NCBI RefSeq assembly: GCF_026226775.1
Contig: NZ_JAKKOD010000001.1
Span: 1,490,001 to 1,554,000 of the forward strand
Direction of reading: 5' to 3'
Origin: Avibacterium sp. 21-586
GTDB lineage: Bacteria > Pseudomonadota > Gammaproteobacteria > Enterobacterales > Pasteurellaceae
Length of the DNA stretch: 64,000 bases
Position numbers and translations under genes: made by a program. The notes beneath the pieces are model-generated. The model searched no databases. It saw nothing but the letters and a program-made list of their open reading frames with translations, and had not been told where the DNA came from. Positions 1 to 9,372 of the stretch are shown here, piece by piece. Each line of letters opens with the position of its first letter. Position 1 is the first letter of the stretch.

Positions 1-1124
<1,124 letters not shown>

Positions 1125-1247
1125 TACAACGCTCAAGGGTTTTGGCTTGTTTTTGATTGAGAAGGAAGAGTAAGAATGCTTAGTGAGATAACGAAATAAT
1201 AGAAGTTATGAACTAAGAGAAAGGACTTAAAGAATAGAAAGAATTAT

Positions 1248-1362
1248 CTTGGCGGCGTTAGTGCAGTGGACCCACCTAAATCCATGCCGAACTTAGAAGT
1301 GAAACGCTGTAACGCCGATGGTAGTGTGGGATATTCCCATGTGAGAGTAGGGCACCGCCAGG
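1248..1362 (+). rRNA. rrf: 5S ribosomal RNA
   Basis: About 115 nt, beginning CTTGGCGGCG and ending GCACCGCCAGG, so the two ends pair as the 5S helix I. It contains the typical internal blocks CCACCTAAATCCATGCCGAAC, GAAGTGAAAC and GTGAGAGTAGG. It follows 23S by about 125 nt, as expected for an rrn operon, and is followed by a terminator. The exact ends are uncertain by 1-2 nt. Confidence 0.95.
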
Positions 1363-1377
1363 TATTGAATGAAGAAG

Positions 1378-1411
1378 AACGCCATTGAGGGAACTCAGTG
1401 GCGTTTTTTTA
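1378..1411 (+). terminator. Rho-independent terminator of the rRNA operon
   Basis: A 12-bp stem (AACGCCATTGAG paired with CTCAGTGGCGTT, one G-T wobble) with a GGAA loop is followed by seven T. It sits 15 nt after 5S. Confidence 0.9.
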
Positions 1412-1506
1412 TGTGGTTAAAAAATGGAAAAATGCTAATTATGTCTTTTGGTAAAATAGGAAGAGAATAAATATTTTCTATATGAGACGTATTCCATAGC
1501 ATATTA

Positions 1507-1522
1507 TGTGATAACTTTCACA
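1507..1522 (+). promoter_or_regulatory. CRP (cAMP receptor protein) site upstream of the sulfatase
   Basis: TGTGA, six bases, then TCACA is a perfect match to the CRP core consensus. A candidate -10 (TATTAT, 1544-1549) would place the start point near 1556, putting the CRP centre at about -41.5, the class II position. A second possible -10 (TATAAT, 1534-1539) fits less well. Site seen directly; the regulation is inferred. Confidence 0.6.
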
Positions 1523-1594
1523 GTTTTAAAAATTATAATAGATTATTATCTTTCTCATCATTCTTACAGTCAGTTGAAAAATTTGGAGGATCCA

Positions 1595-3223
1595 ATGAGT
1601 GTGAGCCGTAGAAAATTTATTCGTAATGTTGCTTTAGGTTCTGCTGGTTTAGTGATGATGCCTGAAAGTATAGCTAAAGGAACTTGTGAAAATACAATAA
1701 ACAAACCGCTAAATGCAAAAAATATTGTAATTATTACTGCGGACCAACTGGCTAAACGAGCGGTGGGAGGATATGGCAACGAAACTGCGAGAACACCAAA
1801 TATTGATGCGTTAATGAATAAGGGAGTCAGCTTTGATAATGCTTATTGTAGCTATCCTTTATGCGCCCCCTCAAGATCAAGCTTTTGGACCGGCTGTTTG
1901 CCCCATCAGACAGGCGTTGTAGCTAACGATAACGCAGATATTCCTGAAACTTTAGCTACAATTGGTACTATTTTTAGTGATGCAGGATATGATTGCTACC
2001 ATTTTGGTAAACGTCACGATCACGGTGCATTGAGAGGATTTATTAGTGCACCACAAATTGAGAAAGAATTTCCTGCAGAGCTTGCCTTTCCTGTAAATTA
2101 TGATACGAAAGAGGATGTCTATTGCTTAGAAGAGAGTTTAAAATTTATCAATAACCTTAACCATCGTTCAGAAAAAAAACCTTTTTTATTGGCAGTGGAA
2201 TTCAATAATCCGCATAACATTAATGGTTGGGTTGGTCATTTTAGTGGTGAGCATGATGATATTGAAGGTATAGGTGAATTACCTAAATTATTGGCAAATT
2301 TTGATACTAAAAATGACTTAATTAATCGCCCTAAAGCTGTTCAGTATGCGTGTTGCACACACACAAGAGTAAAGCAAGCTGGTAAATGGAATGAAAAAAA
2401 TTTCCAGCAATATCTTAAAGCTTATTATTACTATACTGAGTTGGCTGATAGTTTCATAGGACAAATACTTTCTGCTTTAGATGAGAATGGCTTACGTGAT
2501 AATACTCTTATTGTTTTCTTATCTGATCATGGGGATGCAATGGGGGCACATCGTCTAGTCACTAAAATGAATTGGTTTTATGAAGAATCTACAAATGTAC
2601 CTTTTATATTTGTAGGGCCAGGGATCAAGAGAAATCAACATAAGCAAGAATTGGCTTCTTTGTGTGATTTATTACCGACTCTTTGTGATTATGTTGGATT
2701 AGCAATTCCTAACCCGATTTATGGCCGTTCATTATTACCACTATTACAAGGGCAGAATATTGATGATTGGCGTGAATATGTGGTTTCCCATTGGAATACG
2801 GATCGTAATCTTGATCTCCAACCTGCTAGAATGTTGCGTACTAAGGAATTTAAGTATGTATTGTATAAAGAAGACGAGGAAGAAGAATTATATGATATGC
2901 TCAATGATCGTGGAGAAACACGAAATTTAGCAAATGATTTGAATTATCAAGCTATAAAGAAACAACTCCGAGAGAAATTGGATAAGCATATTCAAAATAA
3001 TTCTGATCCTTTTTATTCGCAGGATGTTCTTATTGATAAGCAACGTTGGCGAACTCATTCATTAGGCTATGAGCATCATGTTGGGGAAACTAGTACTGAA
3101 ATTTATTTGCGAGAAATTCGTCCATTATTAAATAAAAAAGAATGGGAAAAAGCACATAGGGTAAAACTTCAACTTCAAAAACAATTACGCCTAAGTAATA
3201 CTACATTAGTCGTCAATAAATAA
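1595..3223 (+). CDS. Tat-exported type I sulfatase
   Basis: A 542-residue protein of the alkaline-phosphatase/sulfatase superfamily that hydrolyses sulfate esters, plausibly from host glycosaminoglycans or mucins. The N-terminus carries a twin-arginine motif (SRRKFIR, residues 4-10) and a hydrophobic stretch, implying Tat export to the periplasm. The catalytic signature CAPSR is at residues 90-94; Cys90 would need conversion to formylglycine, so a maturase must lie outside the window. Asp50 and a later LSDHGD block fit metal-binding positions. The ATG at 1595 is preferred over the in-frame start at 1508 because GGAGGA lies 5 nt upstream and the Tat motif follows. AT-rich, with no uptake signal, suggesting an acquired gene. 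The substrate cannot be read from the sequence. Confidence 0.88.
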   Translation: MSVSRRKFIRNVALGSAGLVMMPESIAKGTCENTINKPLNAKNIVIITADQLAKRAVGGYGNETARTPNIDALMNKGVSFDNAYCSYPLCAPSRSSFWTGCLPHQTGVVANDNADIPETLATIGTIFSDAGYDCYHFGKRHDHGALRGFISAPQIEKEFPAELAFPVNYDTKEDVYCLEESLKFINNLNHRSEKKPFLLAVEFNNPHNINGWVGHFSGEHDDIEGIGELPKLLANFDTKNDLINRPKAVQYACCTHTRVKQAGKWNEKNFQQYLKAYYYYTELADSFIGQILSALDENGLRDNTLIVFLSDHGDAMGAHRLVTKMNWFYEESTNVPFIFVGPGIKRNQHKQELASLCDLLPTLCDYVGLAIPNPIYGRSLLPLLQGQNIDDWREYVVSHWNTDRNLDLQPARMLRTKEFKYVLYKEDEEEELYDMLNDRGETRNLANDLNYQAIKKQLREKLDKHIQNNSDPFYSQDVLIDKQRWRTHSLGYEHHVGETSTEIYLREIRPLLNKKEWEKAHRVKLQLQKQLRLSNTTLVVNK

Positions 3224-3236
3224 TCTTATTTTAAAG

Positions 3237-3278
3237 CTATATTAGACGAACATAACCGTTAATCTAATATAGTTTTTT
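3237..3278 (+). terminator. Terminator after the sulfatase
   Basis: A perfect 10-bp stem (CTATATTAGA with TCTAATATAG), a 16-nt loop and a run of six T. It lies between the convergent sulfatase and qseC, so it may work in one or both directions. Confidence 0.8.
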
Positions 3279-3289
3279 ATTTTACCTTA

Positions 3290-4663
3290 TTAATTCCAAA
3301 TAATCTCCACCCAAAACCCTTTCTCCCCGCACGAATTCTCGGCATTTTTATACCGCACTTGGTAATGATGTAATTGGGCAATGCGTTGTACGATAGATAA
3401 TCCCAAGCCGCTGCCTTTTTCATTTTGGCCTGCGGGGCGGTAGAAGCGTTGGCCGATCTTATCTAGGGCGTCATCAGGGACGCCACCACCATTGTCGGCG
3501 ATGATGAATTTATCTTGTTGTAAAATAAGGCGAATTTTGCTGCCTTTAGGGCAATAGGCAATGGCGTTGTCGATCAGATTGCGTAGCATCAACGAAAGCA
3601 ATAATGGTTCACCTTGCTGTGTATTGGGTTTGCTTAGTGGTTCAAAGATTAATGTGATTCCTGCTTTTTCGGCTTTTAAATAACGCTCAGCCACAAGCTC
3701 GGTGATTAATTTATCCCATTCAATGGTGTTAAGATGGGCTAGTTCATTGAGATTGTCTAAGCGCGAGAGTGTAAGCAGCTGTTCCACTAATTGGCTTGCA
3801 CGATCGATGCCTAGCGTCAGGTTTTGCAATGCTTGATTACGCATTTTTTCGTCATCGCCTGCCATTTGAGCGAGTTCAGTTTGAATACGCAACGCGGTGA
3901 GTGGGCTGCGCAATTCGTGCGCTGCATCAGATGTAAAACGCCGCTCCCTTAGTAGGCTGGTTGCCGTGCGAGTGAAAAATTGGTTTAAATTTTGCACTAA
4001 TGGCAGGATTTCTTTTGGCACTTGTTGAGTGTCTAGTGGCTGTTCATCATCAGGGCTACGCAGGCTCACCTGTTCACTTACATTACGCAATATTGCCAAT
4101 TCGCGGCTAATAGCCCAAATAATCACGGCAAGTAGCACGGGCAGGCTGGCAAACCAGCTCCACATTTGACCTAGCACCATTTTTTCAACTAATTCTTGGC
4201 GATATTCCAGCTCTTGCCCCACAGCAATCATTAATCTGCCTTCCGCTGCGGGTAGCCAAAAAATTCGCCATTCATCGTCATCACCTTGCAAGGTGGTGTT
4301 ATTAAATCCTCTTTTCGGTTCATAAATAAAATTGTTGCCGTTTTCGCTATCACTCAGCAGCATTTCGCCATCACGATTAAAAATCGCAAAGGCAAGGGCG
4401 TCATCATCGTAATTTTGTCTTTTGCGAAAGTGCGGTGGTTTTTGGCGATAATTTTTTCCTTCGGGGCGGTAGCGTTCAATTAAAATACTTCTTAAATGCG
4501 AGGTGGCAAGCCGTTTAGCGAATAAAATTTGTTGTTTATCAAAGACTTCGTTTACTTGGCTACGTGCTGCTGACCAAGCAATCGTAGTGGATATCAGCCA
4601 AATAACACTGGCTAACAGGGAAAGAATGAGAATTAGACGAAGACGTAAACTGCGTGGTTTCAT
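3290..4663 (-). CDS. qseC: Sensor histidine kinase QseC
   Basis: A 457-residue membrane sensor kinase that pairs with the adjacent QseB. One membrane helix lies at about residues 11-33 and a second at about 167-186, with a periplasmic domain between them. The HisKA domain has the phospho-acceptor His249 in SDAAHELRSP. A C-terminal HATPase domain shows an N box (LRNLIDNAI), DNGGG and GSGLGLSIV. The family senses catecholamines/AI-3 or metal ions in other bacteria; the signal here is not known. Start chosen at ATG 4663, where the preceding qseB stop codon is only 1 nt away. A longer in-frame start inside qseB has no support. It carries two uptake signals. Confidence 0.9.
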   Translation of the reverse strand: MKPRSLRLRLILILSLLASVIWLISTTIAWSAARSQVNEVFDKQQILFAKRLATSHLRSILIERYRPEGKNYRQKPPHFRKRQNYDDDALAFAIFNRDGEMLLSDSENGNNFIYEPKRGFNNTTLQGDDDEWRIFWLPAAEGRLMIAVGQELEYRQELVEKMVLGQMWSWFASLPVLLAVIIWAISRELAILRNVSEQVSLRSPDDEQPLDTQQVPKEILPLVQNLNQFFTRTATSLLRERRFTSDAAHELRSPLTALRIQTELAQMAGDDEKMRNQALQNLTLGIDRASQLVEQLLTLSRLDNLNELAHLNTIEWDKLITELVAERYLKAEKAGITLIFEPLSKPNTQQGEPLLLSLMLRNLIDNAIAYCPKGSKIRLILQQDKFIIADNGGGVPDDALDKIGQRFYRPAGQNEKGSGLGLSIVQRIAQLHHYQVRYKNAENSCGEKGFWVEIIWN

Positions 4664-4664
4664 T

Positions 4665-5330
4665 TTATTCCTCGATTGTGCCAAGGGCATAGCCTACGCC
4701 GTGTACCGTGCGAATAAACGGTTTGCCGAGCTTTTGGCGTAAATTGTAAATATGCACTTCCAATGCATTGCTGCTCACTTCATCGTTCCAAGTATAGAGC
4801 TTTTCTTCAATAAATCCGCGAGAAAGCACCCGCTCTTTATTGTGCATAAACAGCTCAAGCAGCTTGTATTCCGTTCCAGTGAGGGAAACTTCTTGGTTAC
4901 GCAAAAAGGCTTTGTGCTGTCCCAGATCAAGGTTCACCACGCCGTGCGTGAGCAGCGATTGGGTTTGTCCGTAACGGCGGCGAATGAGCGCTTGTAAGCG
5001 TGCAACGACTTCGCCTAGGGCAAAGGGCTTGCCCAGATAATCATCTGCCCCGAGTTGCAAACCTTCAATACGTTGTTCTAAGCTATCTCGTGCGGTTAAA
5101 ATAAGTACAGGCACATCTTGATTCGCTTTGCGCCATTGTTGCAACACCTGTAAGCCATCTTTTTTCGGCAAAGTGAGATCGAGCACGACGGCATCATAAG
5201 GGGCTGAAGTCAAGGCTTGCATACCGGTTTCACCGTCTTGAAACCAATCGACACTGAAACCTGATTTGCCTAGTCCAATGTTAAGCCCATCACCGATTAA
5301 AGGATCGTCTTCAATTAATAAAATTCGCAT
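4665..5330 (-). CDS. qseB: Response regulator QseB (OmpR/PhoB family)
   Basis: 221 residues: a receiver domain (acidic pocket Glu7/Asp8/Asp9, phospho-acceptor Asp51, Lys101-region KPF motif) followed by a winged-helix DNA-binding domain ending [10 protein letters not shown]. It is co-directional with and nearly abuts qseC, so the two are co-transcribed. A CTTAA-N6-CTTAA box of the type bound by QseB in E. coli lies upstream of ygiW in this same cluster, so ygiW and possibly the whole run are likely targets. QseB rather than another OmpR-family regulator is inferred from the ygiW-qseB-qseC context. Confidence 0.9.
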   Translation of the reverse strand: MRILLIEDDPLIGDGLNIGLGKSGFSVDWFQDGETGMQALTSAPYDAVVLDLTLPKKDGLQVLQQWRKANQDVPVLILTARDSLEQRIEGLQLGADDYLGKPFALGEVVARLQALIRRRYGQTQSLLTHGVVNLDLGQHKAFLRNQEVSLTGTEYKLLELFMHNKERVLSRGFIEEKLYTWNDEVSSNALEVHIYNLRQKLGKPFIRTVHGVGYALGTIEE

Positions 5331-5349
5331 AATTTTAACCGCACTTTAG

Positions 5350-6000
5350 TTAGCTTAAATCCAGCCCCATTTGCCAAAAGTCAATTTCCATTCGCGTCGC
5401 CGTGGTGAAAATATGTTGTAGCTGTTGCTGTTGTTTTACTGAAACATTTTTAAATAATCCGTTGAGCATTGTGCTAAACTCCGCCGCTGCTTGTTGGAAA
5501 TCTTGTGAAGCGTAAGTATCGATCCATTTCCGATAAGGATTATTCGGTGTTGGAACTTGGCTGTCGAGCATTTTGCCGATTGCCGCATAGCCCAGCATAC
5601 AAGGCGCAAGGGCTGTATAAAGTTCCGCAAGCCCGCCTTTGATTCCACAATCTAATACATAACGCGTATACGCCACACAAGCGGTAGCTTCAGGCACTTT
5701 TTGTAGATCTTGCTCGGAAATGCCCCATTCTTGGCAGAATGCGATGTGTAGCTGAATTTCTTTCAGTAACACTTCATTAGCTTGGTGAGCGGTGTGAATT
5801 TCAGCAAAATTGTCTGCTTTGAAAATGCCTAGCGACAACGCACGGCTGTACTGAAAGAGATAGAGATAATCTTGCTGTAAATAATGTTGAAAGCATTGGC
5901 GTGGTAGGTGACCCGCAGCGAGCTGTTGCACAAAGGAATGTTGGATATACCTATCCCAATAAGGCTGGCTTTGGGCGATCAACTTTTCTACGGTAAGCAT
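5350..6000 (-). CDS. tenA: TenA family thiaminase II / aminopyrimidine aminohydrolase
   Basis: 216 residues, the usual TenA length. The active-site positions known from Bacillus subtilis TenA are present: Asp44, Cys134 (LAPCMLG) and Glu205 (MEIDFW). The enzyme deaminates aminopyrimidine breakdown products of thiamin for salvage, in the cytoplasm. It lies 19 bp upstream of qseB on the same strand, between ygiW and qseB, with an uptake signal (5338-5346) in that gap. No thiamin pyrophosphate riboswitch was seen upstream, unlike many thiamin genes. Its position inside a ygiW-qseBC group looks like a local insertion relative to Haemophilus order as I recall it. Confidence 0.9.
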   Translation of the reverse strand: MLTVEKLIAQSQPYWDRYIQHSFVQQLAAGHLPRQCFQHYLQQDYLYLFQYSRALSLGIFKADNFAEIHTAHQANEVLLKEIQLHIAFCQEWGISEQDLQKVPEATACVAYTRYVLDCGIKGGLAELYTALAPCMLGYAAIGKMLDSQVPTPNNPYRKWIDTYASQDFQQAAAEFSTMLNGLFKNVSVKQQQQLQHIFTTATRMEIDFWQMGLDLS

Positions 6001-6060
6001 TTGATTTTCCTTTTATGTTGACGTAAATAATGCCATCTTGTCCCATTTACCACATAAACC

Positions 6061-6081
6061 CAATGAGCAAAATGCCCATTG
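6061..6081 (-). terminator. Hairpin between ygiW and tenA (weak terminator or attenuator)
   Basis: A 9-bp stem (CAATGGGCA with TGCTCATTG on the minus strand, one G-T pair) and a 3-nt loop, followed by GGGTTTA rather than a true T-run. It may reduce read-through from ygiW into tenA-qseBC. Confidence 0.35.
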
Positions 6082-6126
6082 AGTTTAGCCTAAAAAGATA
6101 AATTTGCGAATGGAATCTTTTCGCGA

Positions 6127-6654
6127 TTAATGACTTTTTGCCACTTTTGCAACGCGTTGAACTTCCAATTCTAATTTTTTGTCGGATTTGTCTACTTCTG
6201 CAAGTATTTTCACTTCATCACTTGGCGTGATAGTTTTGCCACGCCACGCGTGTGGCTCAATTTCCACTTCAATTTCACCGCTCTTATCACGGAATAAGAA
6301 ATCATCTTTGCTTAATTGTTTAATAATATTACCTTGTAAAACAATGCGTTGATCATCTTTCCAAGTCGCTTGCTCGCTAATTTGGCTTACGGGTAAATTA
6401 TTGGCAAAGGGTTTTTTACCATTTGTTTGTTGCTGTGGATTATTCGGATCAACAAACCCACCGCATTTTTTGTGTTCTTTTTTATGTTTATGATGATGCT
6501 TTTTATGCGCTTTTTCTACTTTAGCCTCAGGTACGATTTGCGCTTTTTGCTCTACTGTGGCAGCTTGCTCAGTATTTGCAGGTAAATTCTCTGCGCTAAC
6601 CACAAGGCTAGCAGTTGATAATAGTAAAATTGTTGCTAAACTAAGTTTTTTCAT
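6127..6654 (-). CDS. ygiW: YgiW/YdeI family periplasmic OB-fold (BOF) stress protein
   Basis: 175 residues with a clear Sec signal peptide (cleavage near VVSA/EN, residue 21). A His/Lys-rich segment follows (about residues 52-65, with several HH and KK pairs, then one Cys), a likely metal-binding stretch. The C-terminal half is a BOF domain beginning near FANNLPVSQISEQATWKDDQRI. Family members are small periplasmic proteins linked to stress tolerance. ATG 6654 was chosen because it starts the signal peptide; an upstream in-frame extension runs through the promoter. A QseB box and a hairpin lie upstream. The His-rich insertion is unusual compared with the short E. coli YgiW. Confidence 0.85.
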   Translation of the reverse strand: MKKLSLATILLLSTASLVVSAENLPANTEQAATVEQKAQIVPEAKVEKAHKKHHHKHKKEHKKCGGFVDPNNPQQQTNGKKPFANNLPVSQISEQATWKDDQRIVLQGNIIKQLSKDDFLFRDKSGEIEVEIEPHAWRGKTITPSDEVKILAEVDKSDKKLELEVQRVAKVAKSH

Positions 6655-6674
6655 TGTTAAACTCCTTTCAAATG

Positions 6675-6692
6675 ACAAGACGGCTGTCTTGT
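6675..6692 (-). other. Perfect inverted repeat in the ygiW 5' leader
   Basis: ACAAGAC and GTCTTGT flank a 4-nt centre (GGCT), giving a 7-bp stem just upstream of the ygiW ribosome binding site region. It could be an RNA hairpin or an operator. Function unknown. Confidence 0.5.
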
Positions 6693-6716
6693 TGGGAATA
6701 GTAAAACAAAGAAATA

Positions 6717-6732
6717 TTAAGAGAATCTTAAG
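6717..6732 (-). promoter_or_regulatory. QseB box upstream of ygiW
   Basis: On the minus strand the sequence reads CTTAA, six bases, CTTAA, an exact match to the published E. coli QseB direct repeat. A candidate -10 (TACTAT) lies 13 nt downstream, so the second repeat takes the place of a -35 element, as is typical for activation by an OmpR-family regulator. Confidence 0.65.
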
Positions 6733-6755
6733 ATAGGCAAAAAAAGGAAAAAATA

Positions 6756-7874
6756 ATGCGTTGTGAAAATATGTCGGCATTTATTGTGATGGATATTGTG
6801 CGTGAAGCGGCGAAATACCCTAATGCCATTCATTTTGAAATTGGCCAACCTGATTTACCGCCATCACCGAAAGTCAAACAAGCCTTGCAACAAGCGATTG
6901 AAGACAATCAATTTAGCTATACGGAAAGCCTTGGTTTGCCCGCATTGCGTGAAAAAATTCGTGAATTTTACCACCGCACTTATCAAGTGGATGTTGCGCT
7001 ACATCGTATTATTCTTACCCCCGGCACAAGTGGCGCATTTCTTGTTGCCTATGCCTTAACCCTTAATAAAGGGGATAAATTGGGGCTGACAGATCCGGCT
7101 TATCCGTGCTATAAAAATTTTGCTTATATGATGGATATTCAGCCTGAATTTATCCCTGTCGATAAGCAAGATTGTTATCAGCTTGCACCACAGCAGCTTG
7201 AAAATCGTCAAATTAAAGCCTTGCAAATTTCTTCACCCGCGAATCCAACGGGCAACATTTATACCCCAGAACGCCTCAAAGCGCTAAATGAATATTGTAT
7301 TGCTAATCAAATTGCCTTTATTTCTGATGAGCTTTATCACGGCTTGGTTTATGATGAGCAAGCTGCGACCGCCTTGCAATTTAATCCAAATGCTTATGTG
7401 ATTAACGGATTTTCTAAGTATTTTTGTATGCCAGGAATGCGTTTAGGTTGGATCATCGTACCGGAAGAAAAGGCAAGAGAAGCGGAAATTGTCGCGCAAA
7501 ATATTTTTATTTCCGCACCTACATTGAGCCAATATGGCGCATTAGCTGCCTTTGATTATGATTATCTTGATGAAATTAAAGGTATTTTCCAAGAACGGCG
7601 AGATTTTCTGTATAACGAATTAAAAGCCCTATTCAAGATCGAATTTAAACCGCAAGGGGCGTTTTATCTTTGGGCTGATGTATCTGATTACACGCAAGAT
7701 AGCTATGAATTTGCGAAAAAAATGCTGGCTGAGATCCAAGTGGCAGCGACCCCAGGTATCGATTTTGGAGAAAATGGCACGAAGCATTATCTCCGCTTTG
7801 CCTACACCAGAGAGATTGCCCATTTGCGCGAAGGCGTAGCGCGAATGAAAAAATGGCTCGCTAAACAGAAATAA
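6756..7874 (+). CDS. Class I pyridoxal-phosphate aminotransferase
   Basis: 372 residues of fold-type I PLP enzyme. Visible landmarks are the PANPTGN loop (161-167), SDELYHGL with cofactor-binding Asp191, and the Schiff-base Lys221 in [15 protein letters not shown]. The amino-acid substrate cannot be told from sequence; the aspartate/alanine aminotransferase subfamily is likely. It is followed after 32 bp by a cysteine desulfidase family gene in the same direction, so both may act on sulfur or three-carbon amino acids. AAAAGG lies 8 nt before the ATG. It is divergent from ygiW, sharing a 101-bp control region with the QseB box. Confidence 0.85.
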   Translation: MRCENMSAFIVMDIVREAAKYPNAIHFEIGQPDLPPSPKVKQALQQAIEDNQFSYTESLGLPALREKIREFYHRTYQVDVALHRIILTPGTSGAFLVAYALTLNKGDKLGLTDPAYPCYKNFAYMMDIQPEFIPVDKQDCYQLAPQQLENRQIKALQISSPANPTGNIYTPERLKALNEYCIANQIAFISDELYHGLVYDEQAATALQFNPNAYVINGFSKYFCMPGMRLGWIIVPEEKAREAEIVAQNIFISAPTLSQYGALAAFDYDYLDEIKGIFQERRDFLYNELKALFKIEFKPQGAFYLWADVSDYTQDSYEFAKKMLAEIQVAATPGIDFGENGTKHYLRFAYTREIAHLREGVARMKKWLAKQK

Positions 7875-7906
7875 TTACCGCACGATCGAAAATAAAAAGG
7901 AACATT

Positions 7907-9202
7907 ATGCATTTTCAAGCAGATACCGAACAAGCTCTATTGGATATTGTAAAACAAGAAGTTGTACCCGCGCTAGGCTGCACCGAACCCATTTCCCTTG
8001 CTTTAGCAGCGGCAACTGCACGGCAATATTTAAACGCAATACCCGAACGCATTGAAGCAAAAGTTTCGCCTAATTTAATGAAAAACGGAATGGGTGTAAC
8101 CGTACCAGGAACGGGGACTTTAGGGCTAACAATGGCGGCGGCCATCGGGGCGATTGGTGGCGATCCGAATGCTGGATTAGAGGTGTTGAAAAACATCACG
8201 TCAGAACAAACCGCGCAAGCGAAACAAATGATCAAGGAAGATAGAGTTTCCGTTTCAATTTTTGAAACGGAGCATATTTTGTACTCTGAAGCTACGCTTT
8301 TTCATCAGCAGGATAAAGTGTGCGTACGCATTGCTGCACATCACACTAATGTAATTTATATTGCCAAAAATGATCAGGTTATTTTTACCAAGCCCTGCGC
8401 GGTAGAAAGTGAAAATTTGTACGAAATTTTTACCGCACTTTCAGCGAAAGCGATTTTTGATTTTTCCACCCAAGTGGAGCTGGCTAAGATTAAATTTATT
8501 GATGAAGCTGAAAGGCTAAATTCAGCCCTTTCACAAGAGGGCTTACGGCAAGATTATGGCTTGCATATTGGGCGCACATTGCAAAAACAAATTGCCACAG
8601 GATTGCTCGGTGATGATTTAATGAACCGCATTATTATCGAAACCACCGCAGCCTCCGATGCGAGAATGGGTGGTGCAAATTTACCCGCAATGAGTAATTC
8701 TGGTTCTGGTAATCAGGGGATTGCAGCCACAATGCCTGTTGTGGTGGTCGCAAAACATATTAACGCCACTGATGAACAACTCACCCGTGCGTTATTTCTT
8801 TCGCATTTAATGGCGATTTATATCCATAGCAAACTGCCAAAACTTTCCGCATTGTGTGCGGCGACTACCGCTGCAATGGGGAGTTGTGCAGGCATCGCGT
8901 GGTTGCTTACGGGCAAATTTGAAACTGTAAGTATGGCAATCAGCAGTATGATTGGCGATATTAGCGGCATTATTTGTGATGGCGCAGCAAATAGCTGTGC
9001 AATGAAAGTATCCACCAGTGTCACTTCAAGCTATAAAGCTGTGCTAATGGCGCTAGATAATATGCAAGTGACTGGCAACGAAGGCATTGTAGAACATTGT
9101 ATCGATCGTTCAATTAATAACCTTTGCAATATTGCTTCACGCAGTATGCAATACACTGATCGACAAGTGATTGAGATTATGGTGAGTAAGCCAAAGGATT
9201 AA
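7907..9202 (+). CDS. cyuA: L-cysteine desulfidase / serine dehydratase-like protein (CyuA family, UPF0597)
   Basis: 431 residues over the full family length. The N-terminus has the conserved PALGCTEP block (Cys25), and the C-terminal half has Gly/Ala/Ser-rich blocks with cysteines ([21 protein letters not shown]) expected for the [4Fe-4S] cluster of this family. E. coli CyuA (YhaM) degrades cysteine to pyruvate, ammonia and sulfide. A good AAAGGA Shine-Dalgarno precedes the ATG. Likely in one operon with the upstream aminotransferase. The exact substrate (cysteine or serine) is inferred from family only. Confidence 0.85.
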   Translation: MHFQADTEQALLDIVKQEVVPALGCTEPISLALAAATARQYLNAIPERIEAKVSPNLMKNGMGVTVPGTGTLGLTMAAAIGAIGGDPNAGLEVLKNITSEQTAQAKQMIKEDRVSVSIFETEHILYSEATLFHQQDKVCVRIAAHHTNVIYIAKNDQVIFTKPCAVESENLYEIFTALSAKAIFDFSTQVELAKIKFIDEAERLNSALSQEGLRQDYGLHIGRTLQKQIATGLLGDDLMNRIIIETTAASDARMGGANLPAMSNSGSGNQGIAATMPVVVVAKHINATDEQLTRALFLSHLMAIYIHSKLPKLSALCAATTAAMGSCAGIAWLLTGKFETVSMAISSMIGDISGIICDGAANSCAMKVSTSVTSSYKAVLMALDNMQVTGNEGIVEHCIDRSINNLCNIASRSMQYTDRQVIEIMVSKPKD

Positions 9203-9229
9203 GAGCATCTTTAATTTTTTCCTGTTAAA

Positions 9230-9292
9230 TTGGCTGAGATTTCCCCTGCATTTTTGTTGAACTATTATACTGATACAATGTGCAGGGATAAC
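9230..9292 (+). other. Possible degenerate thi-box (TPP riboswitch) remnant, no downstream thi gene
   Basis: The 170-bp gap between cyuA and recN contains, in order, GGCTGAGAT, GTTGAAC and GCAGGGA with spacing close to that of thiamin-pyrophosphate riboswitches. The 5' GGGGTGC block and the P4/P5 pairing are missing. A CCCTGCA ... TGCAGGG inverted repeat (9243-9249, 9281-9287) is also present. No thiamin gene follows on this strand. Treat as a relic or a coincidence. Confidence 0.2.
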
Positions 9293-9372
9293 CTTTTATA
9301 ATTATTCTACTTTGTTCTTTTGTTTAATTTTTATGTCTTGCTTTTTATGTTTGTACTGCCTTTATATGTAAC

